NCBI RefSeq assembly: GCF_003628145.1
Contig: NZ_RBZV01000001.1
Coordinates: 694,299-758,298 of the forward strand
Length of the DNA: 64,000 nucleotides
Origin: Trinickia fusca
GTDB taxonomy: Bacteria; Pseudomonadota; Gammaproteobacteria; Burkholderiales; Burkholderiaceae
Direction: 5' to 3'
Shown: positions 51,789 through 60,948 of the stretch, in pieces
Layout: each line of letters starts with the position of its first letter
Position numbering within the stretch: the first letter of the stretch is position 1
The notes under the pieces: model-generated
The model's database searches: none
What the model saw: only the letters and a program-made list of their open reading frames with translations
What the model was told of the DNA's origin: nothing
Made by a program: the position numbers and the translations under genes

Positions 51789-52963
51789 GACGCGAAGTCC
51801 TCCGGATGCAGCGGGGGGACCGCGCGCACATGCTGGCCGGCGCTCACGGTGTGCACGCCTTGCAGCACGACGCGTTCGCCGTCGTTCAAGCCGCTCGTGA
51901 CGGAGACGGTGCGCTCGTCGTAGCGCGCAACGCGCACGGGGCGCAATTCGAGCGTGTCGGTGCCGGCGCGCACCACCCACACGGCTGGCGCATCGCCCTG
52001 GTGAAACAGCGCAGTGGCCGGCAGCGTGTACGGATGCGCGCCGGCCGTCTCGTCGGCGGCCGCGAACGCGACATTGGCCGTCATGCCGAGGCGGATCGAG
52101 GCATCGGGCGCCGCCAGCGTGAGCTTGACGCGATAAGTGCGGCTTTGCGGATCGGCAGCCGGCGCGACCTCACGCACGTGTGCGCTCAACTGTTTGCCCG
52201 GCAATGCGGGCAGCGTGACGGTGGCCGTGCGGCCGACCGCCAGTTGCGGCAGCTCGCGCTCGGGCGCGTCACAGACGACGTCGATGTCGCCGCTCCACGC
52301 GAAGTTATAGACGGCCTGGCCGGCCGTGACGTTCTGTCCCGTGTCGGCGTCTTCGGCCGTGATCGAGCCGGCATGGTCGGCCGTGAGCGTGGTGTAGCCG
52401 AGCTGGTCCTTCGCGAGCGCGAGCTGCGACTGCGCCGAATCGCGCTGTGCACTGGCCGCCGCATAGGCGTCCTGGGTCTGCTCGAGCTGTGCGGGTGCGA
52501 TCAGATTCTCGTGCGCCTGCGCAGTATCGCGGTCGAGCTGCTGCTTGGCGTAGACGAGACGGTGCTGGGCGGCGTCGAACTGCGCTTGGGCGTTCGCGAG
52601 GTTCTTCTGTGCATCGGCCTGATCGAGCCGCGCGACGATCTGGCCTGTCTTCACCGCATCGCCGAGCCGCACGTAGCGATCGACGATCTTGCCGCCGACG
52701 CGGAACGACAGCGGCGTCACGTAGCGCGCCTGGATCTCGCCGGGCAGCGAGGCTTCGGCTATGCGGCCATCCGGATGCACGGCGACCGCGACGACGGGTT
52801 TGGCTGGCGGCGCAGCTTGCGGGCGTTGATGGCAGCCGGCGAGCGCGAATGCCGTCGACGCTGCAAGGCAGGCGCTTGCGAGGCGCAGGGCGCGCGGCAA
52901 GCGGTCAATGGCCAGGTTGCTGGACACACGAGCCGCACGCGGCACGTCAGGATCGGAACACAT
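51785..52963 (-). CDS. RND efflux periplasmic adaptor (membrane-fusion protein)
   Basis: 392 residues from the ATG at 52963 (GAGG eight bases upstream; GTG three bases earlier also possible). Lipoprotein signal (FALAGC-HQ), biotinyl-lipoyl-like parts (FRVGGKIVDRYVRLGDAVKTGQIVARLD), a long coiled-coil hairpin (KNLANAQAQFDAAQHRLVYAKQQLDRD ... SQLALAKDQLGY) and a beta-barrel/membrane-proximal region. Joins the permease to the outer-membrane channel. First gene of the pump operon, divergent from tetR across the operator. Confidence 0.92.
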   Translation of the reverse strand: MCSDPDVPRAARVSSNLAIDRLPRALRLASACLAASTAFALAGCHQRPQAAPPAKPVVAVAVHPDGRIAEASLPGEIQARYVTPLSFRVGGKIVDRYVRLGDAVKTGQIVARLDQADAQKNLANAQAQFDAAQHRLVYAKQQLDRDTAQAHENLIAPAQLEQTQDAYAAASAQRDSAQSQLALAKDQLGYTTLTADHAGSITAEDADTGQNVTAGQAVYNFAWSGDIDVVCDAPERELPQLAVGRTATVTLPALPGKQLSAHVREVAPAADPQSRTYRVKLTLAAPDASIRLGMTANVAFAAADETAGAHPYTLPATALFHQGDAPAVWVVRAGTDTLELRPVRVARYDERTVSVTSGLNDGERVVLQGVHTVSAGQHVRAVPPLHPEDFAS

Positions 52964-53080
52964 CACGATGACCTCGGAGAGGTGGGGTGAAACGGTGGTG
53001 GCAAGCTTAAAGCCTTACCAGACAAGGCTCCCGCGCCAAAAATCGAACACGCGCGGACCATTCATTTTGCATTTGCCGAT

Positions 53081-53110
53081 GCATTCTAATACAGTGTTGT
53101 ATCTGAATGC
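53081..53110. promoter_or_regulatory. TetR-type operator between efflux operon and regulator
   Basis: Near-perfect 30-base palindrome: GCATTC-TA-ATACA on the left, TGTAT-CT-GAATGC on the right, centred at 53095/53096. It lies about 40 bases before the tetR start and between the two divergent genes, as expected for the regulator binding site. Confidence 0.7.
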
Positions 53111-53151
53111 AAAGATGAATTTGGTTGTGCCGTAGTGCTAAACTTCACGGC

Positions 53152-53766
53152 ATGAAACAACGACAACGCTTGACCAGAGAACAGAGCAAGGACCAGACGC
53201 GCGAGCGTCTGATCGATGCTGCGCAGAAGATCTTCATGAAGAAGGGCTATGTTGCCGCGAGCGTGGAGGACATCGCTGCGGCGGCCGGCTATACGCGCGG
53301 CGCGTTCTATTCGAACTTTCGCAGCAAGCCCGAGCTGCTGATGGAATTGCTGCAGCGCGACCACGAGCGCATGGATCGCGATCTGCAGGCGATTTTCGAC
53401 GAAGGGGCGACGCGCGAGCAGATGCAGGCGCGTGCTATCGCACTGTACAGCCAGTTCTTTCGCGACGAGGACGCTTGCTTTCTGCTGTGGGTGGAAGCCA
53501 AGCTGCTCGCGATCCGCGACGCCAAGTTCCGCACGCGCTTCAGCGCGTTCACGAAAGAGAAGCGCGACTACCTCGCCAATTACATCCGGCTCTTTTCGGA
53601 GCGTGCGGGCACGCCGCTCCAGTTGCCGGCGGAGACGCTCGCGCTAGGGCTCATGAGCTTGTGCGACGGCGTGCAGTTTTTCCGTATGACCGATCCACAA
53701 GAGATCAACGAAGACCTCATCGAATCGGTGCTGGCGGGCTTTTTCTCGCGCGTGATGTTCAGCTGA
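53152..53766 (+). CDS. TetR-family transcriptional repressor
   Basis: 204 residues from the ATG at 53152. N-terminal helix-turn-helix (TRERLIDAAQKIFMKKGYVAASVEDIAAAAGYTRGAFYSNFRSKPELLMEL) and an all-helical ligand domain with the TetR_C_6-like look (LLWVEAKLLAIRDAKFRTRF). Divergent from the efflux operon and next to the palindrome at 53081-53110, so it very likely represses the pump and itself. Inducer unknown. Confidence 0.92.
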   Translation: MKQRQRLTREQSKDQTRERLIDAAQKIFMKKGYVAASVEDIAAAAGYTRGAFYSNFRSKPELLMELLQRDHERMDRDLQAIFDEGATREQMQARAIALYSQFFRDEDACFLLWVEAKLLAIRDAKFRTRFSAFTKEKRDYLANYIRLFSERAGTPLQLPAETLALGLMSLCDGVQFFRMTDPQEINEDLIESVLAGFFSRVMFS

Positions 53767-53809
53767 AGCCGGGGCGCAAGCCGAAGCCGAAGCTGACGCG
53801 AGCGCGCAT

Positions 53810-54040
53810 TCAAAGCCCGAGGCCGGGCCCGTAGTTGCTGCCGATCAGGCGCGTGACCGCGTCGACGTCCGCATAGTCCTGTTCGGGCAGGCCGTCGAGG
53901 ATCGCCAGCAGTTCATTGCTGGCGCCCGCATCGCGTGCGATCTCCACGATGCGGTCCTTGTTGGCGGGATAGGGCACGGCACGCAGGATATCGGCGATTT
54001 GCAGATCGATCGGCTCGCTTGGATCTCCCGGCGTCGTCAT
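53810..54040 (-). CDS. DUF2795 domain protein
   Basis: 76 residues from the ATG at 54040. The sequence IADILRAVPYPANKDRIVEIARDAGASNELLAILDGLPEQDYADVDAVTRLIG matches the small helical DUF2795 family. Cytoplasmic, no known activity. Same strand and close to the next small gene. Confidence 0.75.
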   Translation of the reverse strand: MTTPGDPSEPIDLQIADILRAVPYPANKDRIVEIARDAGASNELLAILDGLPEQDYADVDAVTRLIGSNYGPGLGL

Positions 54041-54063
54041 GGCGTGGATGTCCTCATGATGGA

Positions 54064-54327
54064 TCAGGTCTGAGCCTGCCGTTCGTGCGCGGCGAAGCGA
54101 CTGGCGAGCCCGTGCTGCTTGGGCAGGGCAAGGCGCGTCCAGTGCTCGCGCCCCGTGCGCAGCTGCGCGGCCACGTCGGGGGCGGGCGGAGCGACGGGCG
54201 CCGCATTGGCGCGCGCCGCGGCCAGAGCGGCACGCGCGGTGAGGCTGTCGAACGCAGTCGTGTGAATCGGCGCGGCGAAGCACGAAGCCGAAAGCAATGC
54301 CATGGTGGTGATCGTCGAGACTTTCAT
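54064..54327 (-). CDS. Small exported protein
   Basis: 87 residues from the ATG at 54327, fixed by GGAGG upstream. Signal peptide (MKVSTITTMALLSASCFAAP), then an Ala/Pro-rich stretch and a polar C terminus (EHWTRLALPKQHGLASRFAA). No family recognised. Likely periplasmic. Confidence 0.65.
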   Translation of the reverse strand: MKVSTITTMALLSASCFAAPIHTTAFDSLTARAALAAARANAAPVAPPAPDVAAQLRTGREHWTRLALPKQHGLASRFAAHERQAQT

Positions 54328-54401
54328 CGCTCGACCTCCTTCTCGTTGCGACGTGCCGCCGATGAATCGGTCCAAAGTCAACCGATCAGCACGCCGCGTG
54401 C

Positions 54402-55739
54402 CTAACGCAGCACCTCAAAGCGCGTCCACGGCCACGAGGGCCGGTCGCGCATATAGCCGTTGAGCCAATTCCACTGCGGATGCCGCTTCATGAACGCCTG
54501 AGCATCGAACGGCCGCCCGCAGGGATGGCCCCACCGTGCCCAGAAAGCCAGATCGCGCGCCATTTCACTGTCGACCACTTTCCCGTCGTTCGCCCCCCAC
54601 GGGTTGAAGGGTCCCTGATCGGAGCCGCCGAAGCGCGCGTCGTCGAGCTCCAGATGCCCGCATATCGTGCGCGAGCAGGGGTTGTCACTGCGATCGAGAT
54701 AGACGTCGTGATGATCGGCCATCATCTCCTTGGCCACGTCGATGTCGATACGGCCATGATGCATTTCGGCAAGTTGCATGAAACGCAGGCGTCGTGCGCC
54801 GTTCTTGCGTACGTCGGTGTAGTCCTCGCCTTCGCCGAGGCATTCCTGATTGCGGATCTTCAAATCCGTCGCCGTGTTGTAGCCGCTATAGAAACCATCC
54901 TTCGTGCTCTCGAAGGCCGAGGAGTGCAGTCCCAGTTCGTAGCGCGCGATCTCGCCGGTCTTGGTATCGCCGAGCAGCCAGCTGTTCACATAGCCGCCGT
55001 TGTTCGAGATCGAGAACATCTCGCACCAGTCGCGGATACTGTTCGCGTACTGTGTCGCCCGGCGTGAGCGGTAGAACTCGGGCGCGCCGGCTGCGTGGTA
55101 GCCGACGAAATTCGAGATCGTCGTCTCCGTGACCATCAGGCCGGCCGAGGTCAGCCAGAAATCGGTCAGGCTCGAGATGCAGCCGGGCAGGCCTTGCATG
55201 AGGATGCGGTTGCCCGAGTCCGGCACGATGTCGAAGACGACATTGAATGCGTCGCCGGCCGCATAGCGGTCCCACGAGTTGTGCGCCATGACGATACGGC
55301 CGTCGCGTGTGGCGCTGCCTGTGGCGATGAAGGCGCTGCAGTGGTGTCCGCGCCGGCCGCGCCACGGCTTCATGCCGAGTTGCGGATCGCGCGCGGCGGC
55401 CTGGCTCGGCCACCAGCTCTGCAGCAGGTCCATGTAGCCGTTCCAGGCCAGTACCTCTTCGAAGCGCAGCTTGGCGCCGTCGGCGATGCCCTGGATTTCG
55501 TCGGTGAATTCGCTGTCGAGCCGGGAGGAAAACTGCGCAAGCGCAGCCTTCGTGAACGTCTCGAAGTCTTCACCGGTATCCCACCGCGCCAGGTACTTGG
55601 CTGTGCGAATGGCGTTCTGGATTTCGGTCGCAAGCAACTGCCCATGCTGCTCGCCACGGTCGTACGGTTCACCTTCGATGTGGACGAAAATCCAACCAGC
55701 ATGGTCGCGGCGCACAGCATCGAGGGATGGTTCGCTCAT
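54402..55739 (-). CDS. C45-family autoproteolytic acyltransferase/hydrolase
   Basis: 445 residues from the ATG at 55739 (GGAG upstream). N-terminal domain (HIEGEPYDRGEQHGQLLATEIQ, EIQGIADGAKLRFEEVLAWNGY) and the likely autocatalytic nucleophile Cys in GHHCSAFIATG (residue ~131), followed by RIVMAHNSWDRY and the conserved TDFWLTSAGLMVTETTISNF. Resembles the Ntn-hydrolase phospholipase-B-like/C45 (acyl-coenzyme A:6-APA acyltransferase) group. No signal peptide. Substrate unknown: an amide or ester hydrolase by family. Confidence 0.78.
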   Translation of the reverse strand: MSEPSLDAVRRDHAGWIFVHIEGEPYDRGEQHGQLLATEIQNAIRTAKYLARWDTGEDFETFTKAALAQFSSRLDSEFTDEIQGIADGAKLRFEEVLAWNGYMDLLQSWWPSQAAARDPQLGMKPWRGRRGHHCSAFIATGSATRDGRIVMAHNSWDRYAAGDAFNVVFDIVPDSGNRILMQGLPGCISSLTDFWLTSAGLMVTETTISNFVGYHAAGAPEFYRSRRATQYANSIRDWCEMFSISNNGGYVNSWLLGDTKTGEIARYELGLHSSAFESTKDGFYSGYNTATDLKIRNQECLGEGEDYTDVRKNGARRLRFMQLAEMHHGRIDIDVAKEMMADHHDVYLDRSDNPCSRTICGHLELDDARFGGSDQGPFNPWGANDGKVVDSEMARDLAFWARWGHPCGRPFDAQAFMKRHPQWNWLNGYMRDRPSWPWTRFEVLR

Positions 55740-55912
55740 CTTCGCTCCGGATCGAATGGCCGGCGCAGGGGCGTCGATTCGACGCGCCTCGTGCAAGGCG
55801 CGCCACGCCCTGCGGCGTGGTTTTCATTGTAGAAAATATGCCACGCTTTGCCATCGGGTGCTGCGCGAGGACGCGCGTCGCGCAAGCACCGACGCGTCTG
55901 TCCTCTCGTGAT

Positions 55913-57715
55913 TCAGGTAGCCGGATTCATCCGACGGTAGGCGTCGAGCAGCGACGTCTTGTACACGGCCCCGAGCAGCTTGGGCGCTTCCAGGCTCGCG
56001 ACGACGGGCAGCCGCTCCCCCTGGAAGGCGAGAAAGTGCTGCAATGCCTCGCCGATCGGCATGTCGGGGGTCAGCACCGCGAATTGGGGCTGCAAGTAAT
56101 CGGCCGCCGTGCGCGACGACGTATCGCGCTTCTCGAGCAGGTCGGACGTGATGTCCTTGAGCGCGACGACACCGCGAAAGCACGCCGCTTCGTCGGTGAC
56201 GTACAGGTACTTCACCGGGTATTCGAGAAACACGCGTGTCATGTCGTGCACGCTCGCGTCGAGCGGCACGATCGTCTCGGCCGGCTTGATGAGCTCGTGC
56301 ATCTGCGTCTCGCGCAGCCGGATGCGCTCCTGCTCGTCGGCATGGCGGCGCAGCGTGATTTCGTACATCGATGTCTTGCCGATCGCGCGCGAGACGAAAT
56401 AGGCGACGACGCACGAGAGCATCAGCGGCAACACCACCTGATAGCTGAGCGTCATCTCGAAGATCATCAGAATCGCCATCAGCGGTGCCTGCGTCGCGCC
56501 CGCGAGGAAGGCGCCCATGCCGACCATTGCATAGGCGAACGCCCCCGAGGTGCCGTGCGGCCAGATCGCATGGGCGACGAGGCCGAACAGCGAGCCCAGC
56601 GTCGCGCCGACGAACAGCGTCGGCGTGAACACGCCGCCGACGGCGCCCGAGCCTACGGTGGCCGCCGTCGCGATGAGCTTGCAGCCGAGCACGACGAGCA
56701 GCGCGGTCCACGTCCAGGGCGAATGCAGGATCGCATTGACGACGCTGTAGCCGTTGCCCCAGACCTCGGGGACCCACACCGACACGATGCCGACCACCAG
56801 CCCGCCCAGCGCGAGCCGTACTGGCAGCGGCAACGGCAGGCGCTTGAACTGGGCGCGTGAGGCGTCGAGCAGGTGCAGAAACTGCGGCGCCACCGCGCCG
56901 CACAGAAAGCCGAGGGCGACGAACAGCAGCACTTCGACGCCGGCAATGGCCGGAAATTCGGGCATTTCGTACGGCGGCCGGTAGCCGGCGAACTCGCGCA
57001 TCGTGATGTTGGCGACGACCGACGCGACGACGACGGGCCCGAAGTTCTCCATCGCAATGGAGCCCAGCACGATTTCGGTGACGAAGAACGCGCCCGCGAT
57101 CGGCGCGCTGTATGCCGACGTAATGCCGGCCGCGGCCCCGCAGGCGACGAGCAGGCGCAGGCGCGGCGGATCGAAATGCACCCAGCGGCCCACGATCGAG
57201 CCGGCCAGCGCCGCGAGCTGCACCATCGGTCCCTCACGGCCGATCGAGCCGCCGCAGCCGATCGTGAACAGCGACGAGACGCTGCGCCACACGCTGGTCC
57301 AGACCGGTACGACACCGTCGCCGATCGCGATCGCCTCCATGTAATCGGAGTTGGCCTGCTTGTCGGCGTGGCGGCGCGCGATCAGCAGGAAGACGCCGGC
57401 GACGAGGCCGCCAGCGGCGGGTAGCCAGATGCGCACGGTCCAGGGCAGCGCGCGCGCCATCGCGACGAAGCTGCCGGAGTGGCCCGTGAACAGCCATTGG
57501 AAGAAATCGATCGCGTGACGGAACGCGATGGTCGCGAATGCCCCGAGCACGCCGGTGACGACGGCCCACACGAGCATCGTATGAGCATCGGACAGTCGGA
57601 AGAGGGCCTGAGCGCGGGTGCGCAGACGAAGCAGAAATGAGAGCACGGCAAGGTAGACGGTTTTCGGCCGAGCGCAAGGATAGCACCGGCTGCGCGCGCG
57701 AGCGTCTCGCGCCAA
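55913..57715 (-). CDS. clcB: ClcB-like chloride channel with CBS domains
   Basis: 600 residues. Membrane part with DYMEAIAIGDG, CGGSIGREGPMVQLAALAGS (GREGP with the gating Glu) and GGVFTPTLFVGATLGSL, matching the ClcB subgroup of ClC proteins. A C-terminal pair of CBS domains occupies about residues 465-600 (LIKPAETIVPLDASVHDMTRVFLEYPVKYLYV; YLQPQFAVLTPDMPIGEALQHFLAFQGERLPVV). Probable acid-stress chloride channel or antiporter. The start is uncertain because the first ~40 residues are variable; an internal start is possible. Confidence 0.9.
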   Translation of the reverse strand: MARDARARSRCYPCARPKTVYLAVLSFLLRLRTRAQALFRLSDAHTMLVWAVVTGVLGAFATIAFRHAIDFFQWLFTGHSGSFVAMARALPWTVRIWLPAAGGLVAGVFLLIARRHADKQANSDYMEAIAIGDGVVPVWTSVWRSVSSLFTIGCGGSIGREGPMVQLAALAGSIVGRWVHFDPPRLRLLVACGAAAGITSAYSAPIAGAFFVTEIVLGSIAMENFGPVVVASVVANITMREFAGYRPPYEMPEFPAIAGVEVLLFVALGFLCGAVAPQFLHLLDASRAQFKRLPLPLPVRLALGGLVVGIVSVWVPEVWGNGYSVVNAILHSPWTWTALLVVLGCKLIATAATVGSGAVGGVFTPTLFVGATLGSLFGLVAHAIWPHGTSGAFAYAMVGMGAFLAGATQAPLMAILMIFEMTLSYQVVLPLMLSCVVAYFVSRAIGKTSMYEITLRRHADEQERIRLRETQMHELIKPAETIVPLDASVHDMTRVFLEYPVKYLYVTDEAACFRGVVALKDITSDLLEKRDTSSRTAADYLQPQFAVLTPDMPIGEALQHFLAFQGERLPVVASLEAPKLLGAVYKTSLLDAYRRMNPAT

Positions 57716-57748
57716 GGCCCTGCTCGCGCGGGCCGCGCGCCCGGTGTC

Positions 57749-58483
57749 TCAGCGCAGCGCCTTATCGAGTTCGGGGTAGTGGCGAAAGATGCCGGTTTCG
57801 TTGAACGGGATGCGCCGCGGCGAAGCCAGATAGGCCTCGATGTTCGGCAGCGCGGCTACGCGCGTGTGTAACGCGGTGAGGCGCGGGTAGTGCGCGTCGA
57901 ACCGCTTCATCGCGCGAGGAAAGGCATAGCGTAGGCCCTCGATCACCTGGAACATCGACAAATCGACGTAGGTGAGGGCATCGCCGAACAGATGAGCGTC
58001 GCCACGCGGATTCTGCGTGAGCACGCGCTCGAAGTAGCGCATGAACTTCGGCAGCCGATGGTCGAGAAACTCGGTGGCGCGCGCCTTCGAGGCTTCCTTC
58101 TGTTCTTCGTAGTATTGGCGGCTCGCGATCGGGTGGTGCGTGTCGTGCACTTCGGTCACGAAGTCGGCGATCGTCAGCTGCAGGCCGTGCACGACGTAGC
58201 GCCGGTCGTCTTGCGGCGCCAGACCGAGCTTCGGCCCAAGGTAGTGCAGGATATTCGCCGTGTGCGGCACGATGAGGTCGCCATCCTTGAGGAACGGCGG
58301 GGCGAACGGAATGTACGGTTCGGTCTTGCTCTCGATGAGCGCGAGCATGGCACCGGTGCCGAGACCGTCCTCGGCGCGCCCGCGCGCGACATCGACGTAG
58401 GGCGAGCGCGCCTGTTCGAGCGTGAGCCGCACGAATTCGCCACGGCCTTGCAAACCATCCCAGTAGTGAAGCTCATAGGCCAT
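57749..58483 (-). CDS. Glutathione S-transferase family protein
   Basis: 244 residues, GGGAGGA before the start. N-terminal thioredoxin-like domain (YELHYWDGLQGRGEFVRLTLEQA; FLKDGDLIVPHTANILHYLGPKLGL, the latter glutathione-binding loop) and an all-helical C-terminal domain (FGDALTYVDLSMFQVIEGLRYAF). Likely stress or detoxification enzyme. It ends 33 bases before the ClcB start region and runs in the same direction. Confidence 0.88.
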   Translation of the reverse strand: MAYELHYWDGLQGRGEFVRLTLEQARSPYVDVARGRAEDGLGTGAMLALIESKTEPYIPFAPPFLKDGDLIVPHTANILHYLGPKLGLAPQDDRRYVVHGLQLTIADFVTEVHDTHHPIASRQYYEEQKEASKARATEFLDHRLPKFMRYFERVLTQNPRGDAHLFGDALTYVDLSMFQVIEGLRYAFPRAMKRFDAHYPRLTALHTRVAALPNIEAYLASPRRIPFNETGIFRHYPELDKALR

Positions 58484-58631
58484 CGATGCGTCCTCCCGAG
58501 TACGGCGTCATGCCGCGCCGCTATGATCGCTCGCCAACGAAGCGCGCGGCAACCTCGAGCGATTCGAGGTGCCGCGCGCTTTTGCTTGTTGGACCGCCCT
58601 GAGCGGGTACAGGCAAGGGGAGCCGGATGGG

Positions 58632-59714
58632 TTAGCCAGCCAGCCGCTCGACCGCCCACGTGATCGCCAGGCCGCCGGTGCAGAGCCACACGAACAGGAT
58701 CAGGCCCGTCGCGAGCGCCCGCGGGCCCGCCTTGCGCACTTGGGCGATCTGCGTCTCGATGCCGAGCGCCGTCATGGCCATCGTCAGCGCGAACGTATCG
58801 ACCGCGTTCATCGTCTGCGTGGCCACCGCCGGCAGGACATGCAGCGAATTGACGATCACGCAGCCGAGAAAGCCGAGTGCGAACCAGGGCACGGCCACCT
58901 TGCGCGGCGCATGGCCGTGGCTGCCGGCTGCCGCATGCGACCCGCGCCGGGCGAACCACAGGCCGAGTGCGAGCAGCACCGGCACGAGCAGCATCACGCG
59001 CGTCATCTTCACGATCGTCGCAACGTGCGTGGCCTCGAGGCTCACATTGCTGGCCGCGCCGACGACTTGCGCGACTTCATGGATGGTGCCCCCGAAAAAG
59101 AGCCCGACGCCGAGTGTATCGAGCGGCAGCCAGCCGGCGTGATAGGCGATCGGGTAGACGAACATCGCCAGCGTGCCGAACAGCACGACGCTGCCCACAG
59201 CCACGGCGCTCTTTTCCGGCTTCGATTGCAGCGTCGACTCGAACGCGAGCACGGCTGCGGCGCCACAGATCGCGCTGCCGGCCGCCGTCAGGATGGCCGT
59301 ATCGCGGTCGAGCTTGAACAGCTTCATCCCGACCCACACGCCGACTGCGAGCGTGCTTACCACGACGAGCACCGACACCGCGAGGCCCGGCAGGCCGACC
59401 TGCGCGATTTCCTGCAGACTGACACGCAAGCCGAAAAACGCGACGGCGATGCGTAGCAGCTTGCGTGCCGAGAAGTTGACGCCGGCAGCCCAGTGCGCGG
59501 GCATGCCGGCGCGCAGTGTGTTGCCGTAGAGGGCGCCGGCCACAATGCCGACGATGAGCGGACTCACACCGAGCCCGGCGATCGCCGGCAGCGAGGCGAG
59601 GCGTGTGACGGCGGCGGCAAACAGCCCGACGAACAAGATGCCGTTGAGCTGGCCGTGCGATGCGCCGGTGGCAGCGGTGCCCGGCGCGGGCGAGAGAGTG
59701 TGCGATTGAGACAT
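58632..59714 (-). CDS. yeiH: YeiH-family membrane protein (UPF0324)
   Basis: 360 residues from the ATG at 59714; an ATG at 59789 is possible but lies in the divergent promoter. Ten or so hydrophobic helices; family signatures ALYGNTLRAGMPAHW, LLRIAVAFFGLRVSLQEIAQVG, AAGSAICGAAAVLAFE and GVGLFFGGTIHEVAQVVGAA. Putative sulfur-compound exporter (sulfonate or sulfate) by family. Divergent from the LysR regulator, the same arrangement as yeiE-yeiH in enterobacteria. Confidence 0.88.
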   Translation of the reverse strand: MSQSHTLSPAPGTAATGASHGQLNGILFVGLFAAAVTRLASLPAIAGLGVSPLIVGIVAGALYGNTLRAGMPAHWAAGVNFSARKLLRIAVAFFGLRVSLQEIAQVGLPGLAVSVLVVVSTLAVGVWVGMKLFKLDRDTAILTAAGSAICGAAAVLAFESTLQSKPEKSAVAVGSVVLFGTLAMFVYPIAYHAGWLPLDTLGVGLFFGGTIHEVAQVVGAASNVSLEATHVATIVKMTRVMLLVPVLLALGLWFARRGSHAAAGSHGHAPRKVAVPWFALGFLGCVIVNSLHVLPAVATQTMNAVDTFALTMAMTALGIETQIAQVRKAGPRALATGLILFVWLCTGGLAITWAVERLAG

Positions 59715-59829
59715 AAGGATCAGACGAACCGATGTTGTTGTTCGATGTGCTAATACTAATCGGCGTATATCGTTATGAAAAATCGTCATTTGCGACGTAC
59801 AATATCAGCTGAGCCGATAGTTGATCGAA

Positions 59830-60720
59830 ATGACCCCTGACCAGCTGATAACTTTCGCCGCCGTCGCCGAGCACTTGAACATCAGCCGGGCGGCCGTTGC
59901 TTTGCACCTGTCGCAACCGGCGGTGTCGGGCCAGCTGCGCCAGTTGCAGGATGAATTCGGCGAACCGCTGTACCGCCGCGACGGCCGCGGTGTGCGGCTC
60001 ACGCCAAGCGGCGCGCAGCTCGCCGAGTACGCGCTGCGGCTGCGCGAGACGTACCGTCAGGCCCATGCGTACCGCGATGCGCTGCGCGGCGTCGCACACG
60101 GCACGCTGCGCATCGGAGCGAGCACGACGCTCGCAAGCTATCTGCTGCCTTATCTGATCGCCGAGTTTCAACGGCGCTTCCCCGCGGTCACGATCCAGAC
60201 GGCCGGCGGCAACACGGCCGAGATCGTCGGGGCGCTGGCGTCGCTCGACATCGCCATGATCGAAGGCCCCGTCGGGGCGGACCTGCCCGAGGGCACCGGC
60301 GTGCATGTCTGGCGCGAAGACGAGATCGTCGCGATCGTGCCGCGCGACCATCCGCTGGCTGGGCGAGGCGCGCCCGGTGTCACGTTCGCGGCGCTCGGCG
60401 CCTATCCGCAGGTGGCGCGCGAAGAGGGCTCGGGGGTACGCCAGTTGGTCGAGCAGGCTTTCGCTCAAGCCGGTGTGTCGATCCGCGTGGCGCTCGAGGT
60501 CACCGGCGTCGAGGGTGTCAAGGAAGCCGTGCGCGCGGGCATGGGGGTCGGCTTCGTTTCGGCGATGGCGATGCGGCACGAAGACGACGCGCTCAAGCGC
60601 CTGTCGATTGCCCCGCAGCCGCTGACGCGGCACTTTTCGATTCTCGTGCCGCATGAAGGGGCACCATCACACGTCGCCGCATCGTTTCTCGAACTCTGCT
60701 TGTTGTCGTCGGACGAATAA
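59830..60720 (+). CDS. LysR-family regulator (YeiE/CysB-type)
   Basis: 296 residues from the ATG at 59830 (a TTG at 59821 is the other choice). N-terminal winged helix-turn-helix (LITFAAVAEHLNISRAAVALHLSQPAVSGQLRQLQDEFGEPLYRRDGRGVRLTPSGAQL) and a periplasmic-binding-fold effector domain (LRIGASTTLASYLLPYLIAEFQRRFPAVTIQ). Divergent from yeiH, which it likely activates. Followed by a terminator. Confidence 0.9.
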   Translation: MTPDQLITFAAVAEHLNISRAAVALHLSQPAVSGQLRQLQDEFGEPLYRRDGRGVRLTPSGAQLAEYALRLRETYRQAHAYRDALRGVAHGTLRIGASTTLASYLLPYLIAEFQRRFPAVTIQTAGGNTAEIVGALASLDIAMIEGPVGADLPEGTGVHVWREDEIVAIVPRDHPLAGRGAPGVTFAALGAYPQVAREEGSGVRQLVEQAFAQAGVSIRVALEVTGVEGVKEAVRAGMGVGFVSAMAMRHEDDALKRLSIAPQPLTRHFSILVPHEGAPSHVAASFLELCLLSSDE

Positions 60721-60784
60721 GCCCAGCGTCCTCGGGACTTTCCACTATGGCGCGGCCTTTGCGGCGCGGTCATCATCGTTTTGA

Positions 60785-60809
60785 GGCGAGCGGGATCGCC
60801 CTTTTTTTT
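60785..60809 (+). terminator. Rho-independent terminator after the LysR gene
   Basis: Short stem GGCGA/TCGCC (60785-60789 with 60796-60800), six-base loop, then eight T (60802-60809). Confidence 0.8.
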
Positions 60810-60815
60810 CTTAGA

Positions 60816-60837
60816 CAAATGGAACCGGTTCCATTTG
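60816..60837. promoter_or_regulatory. Perfect palindrome, PtxS/LacI-type operator candidate
   Basis: Perfect 22-bp palindrome: CAAATGGAACC followed by GGTTCCATTTG. It is centred on the ACCGGT core found in PtxS and other LacI/GalR operators (PtxS: TGAAACCGGTTTCA as I recall). It lies about 110 bases before the kinase start. Confidence 0.7.
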
Positions 60838-60948
60838 AGAATTTACCGCCATATGGCACCGAATTGCCGCATGACGCGAGTGCGCGCGTCGACGATGCGA
60901 AGCGCTGCGTCGCTTGACTAGCTGCCGCTAGAAACGAGGAGTTTGTCG

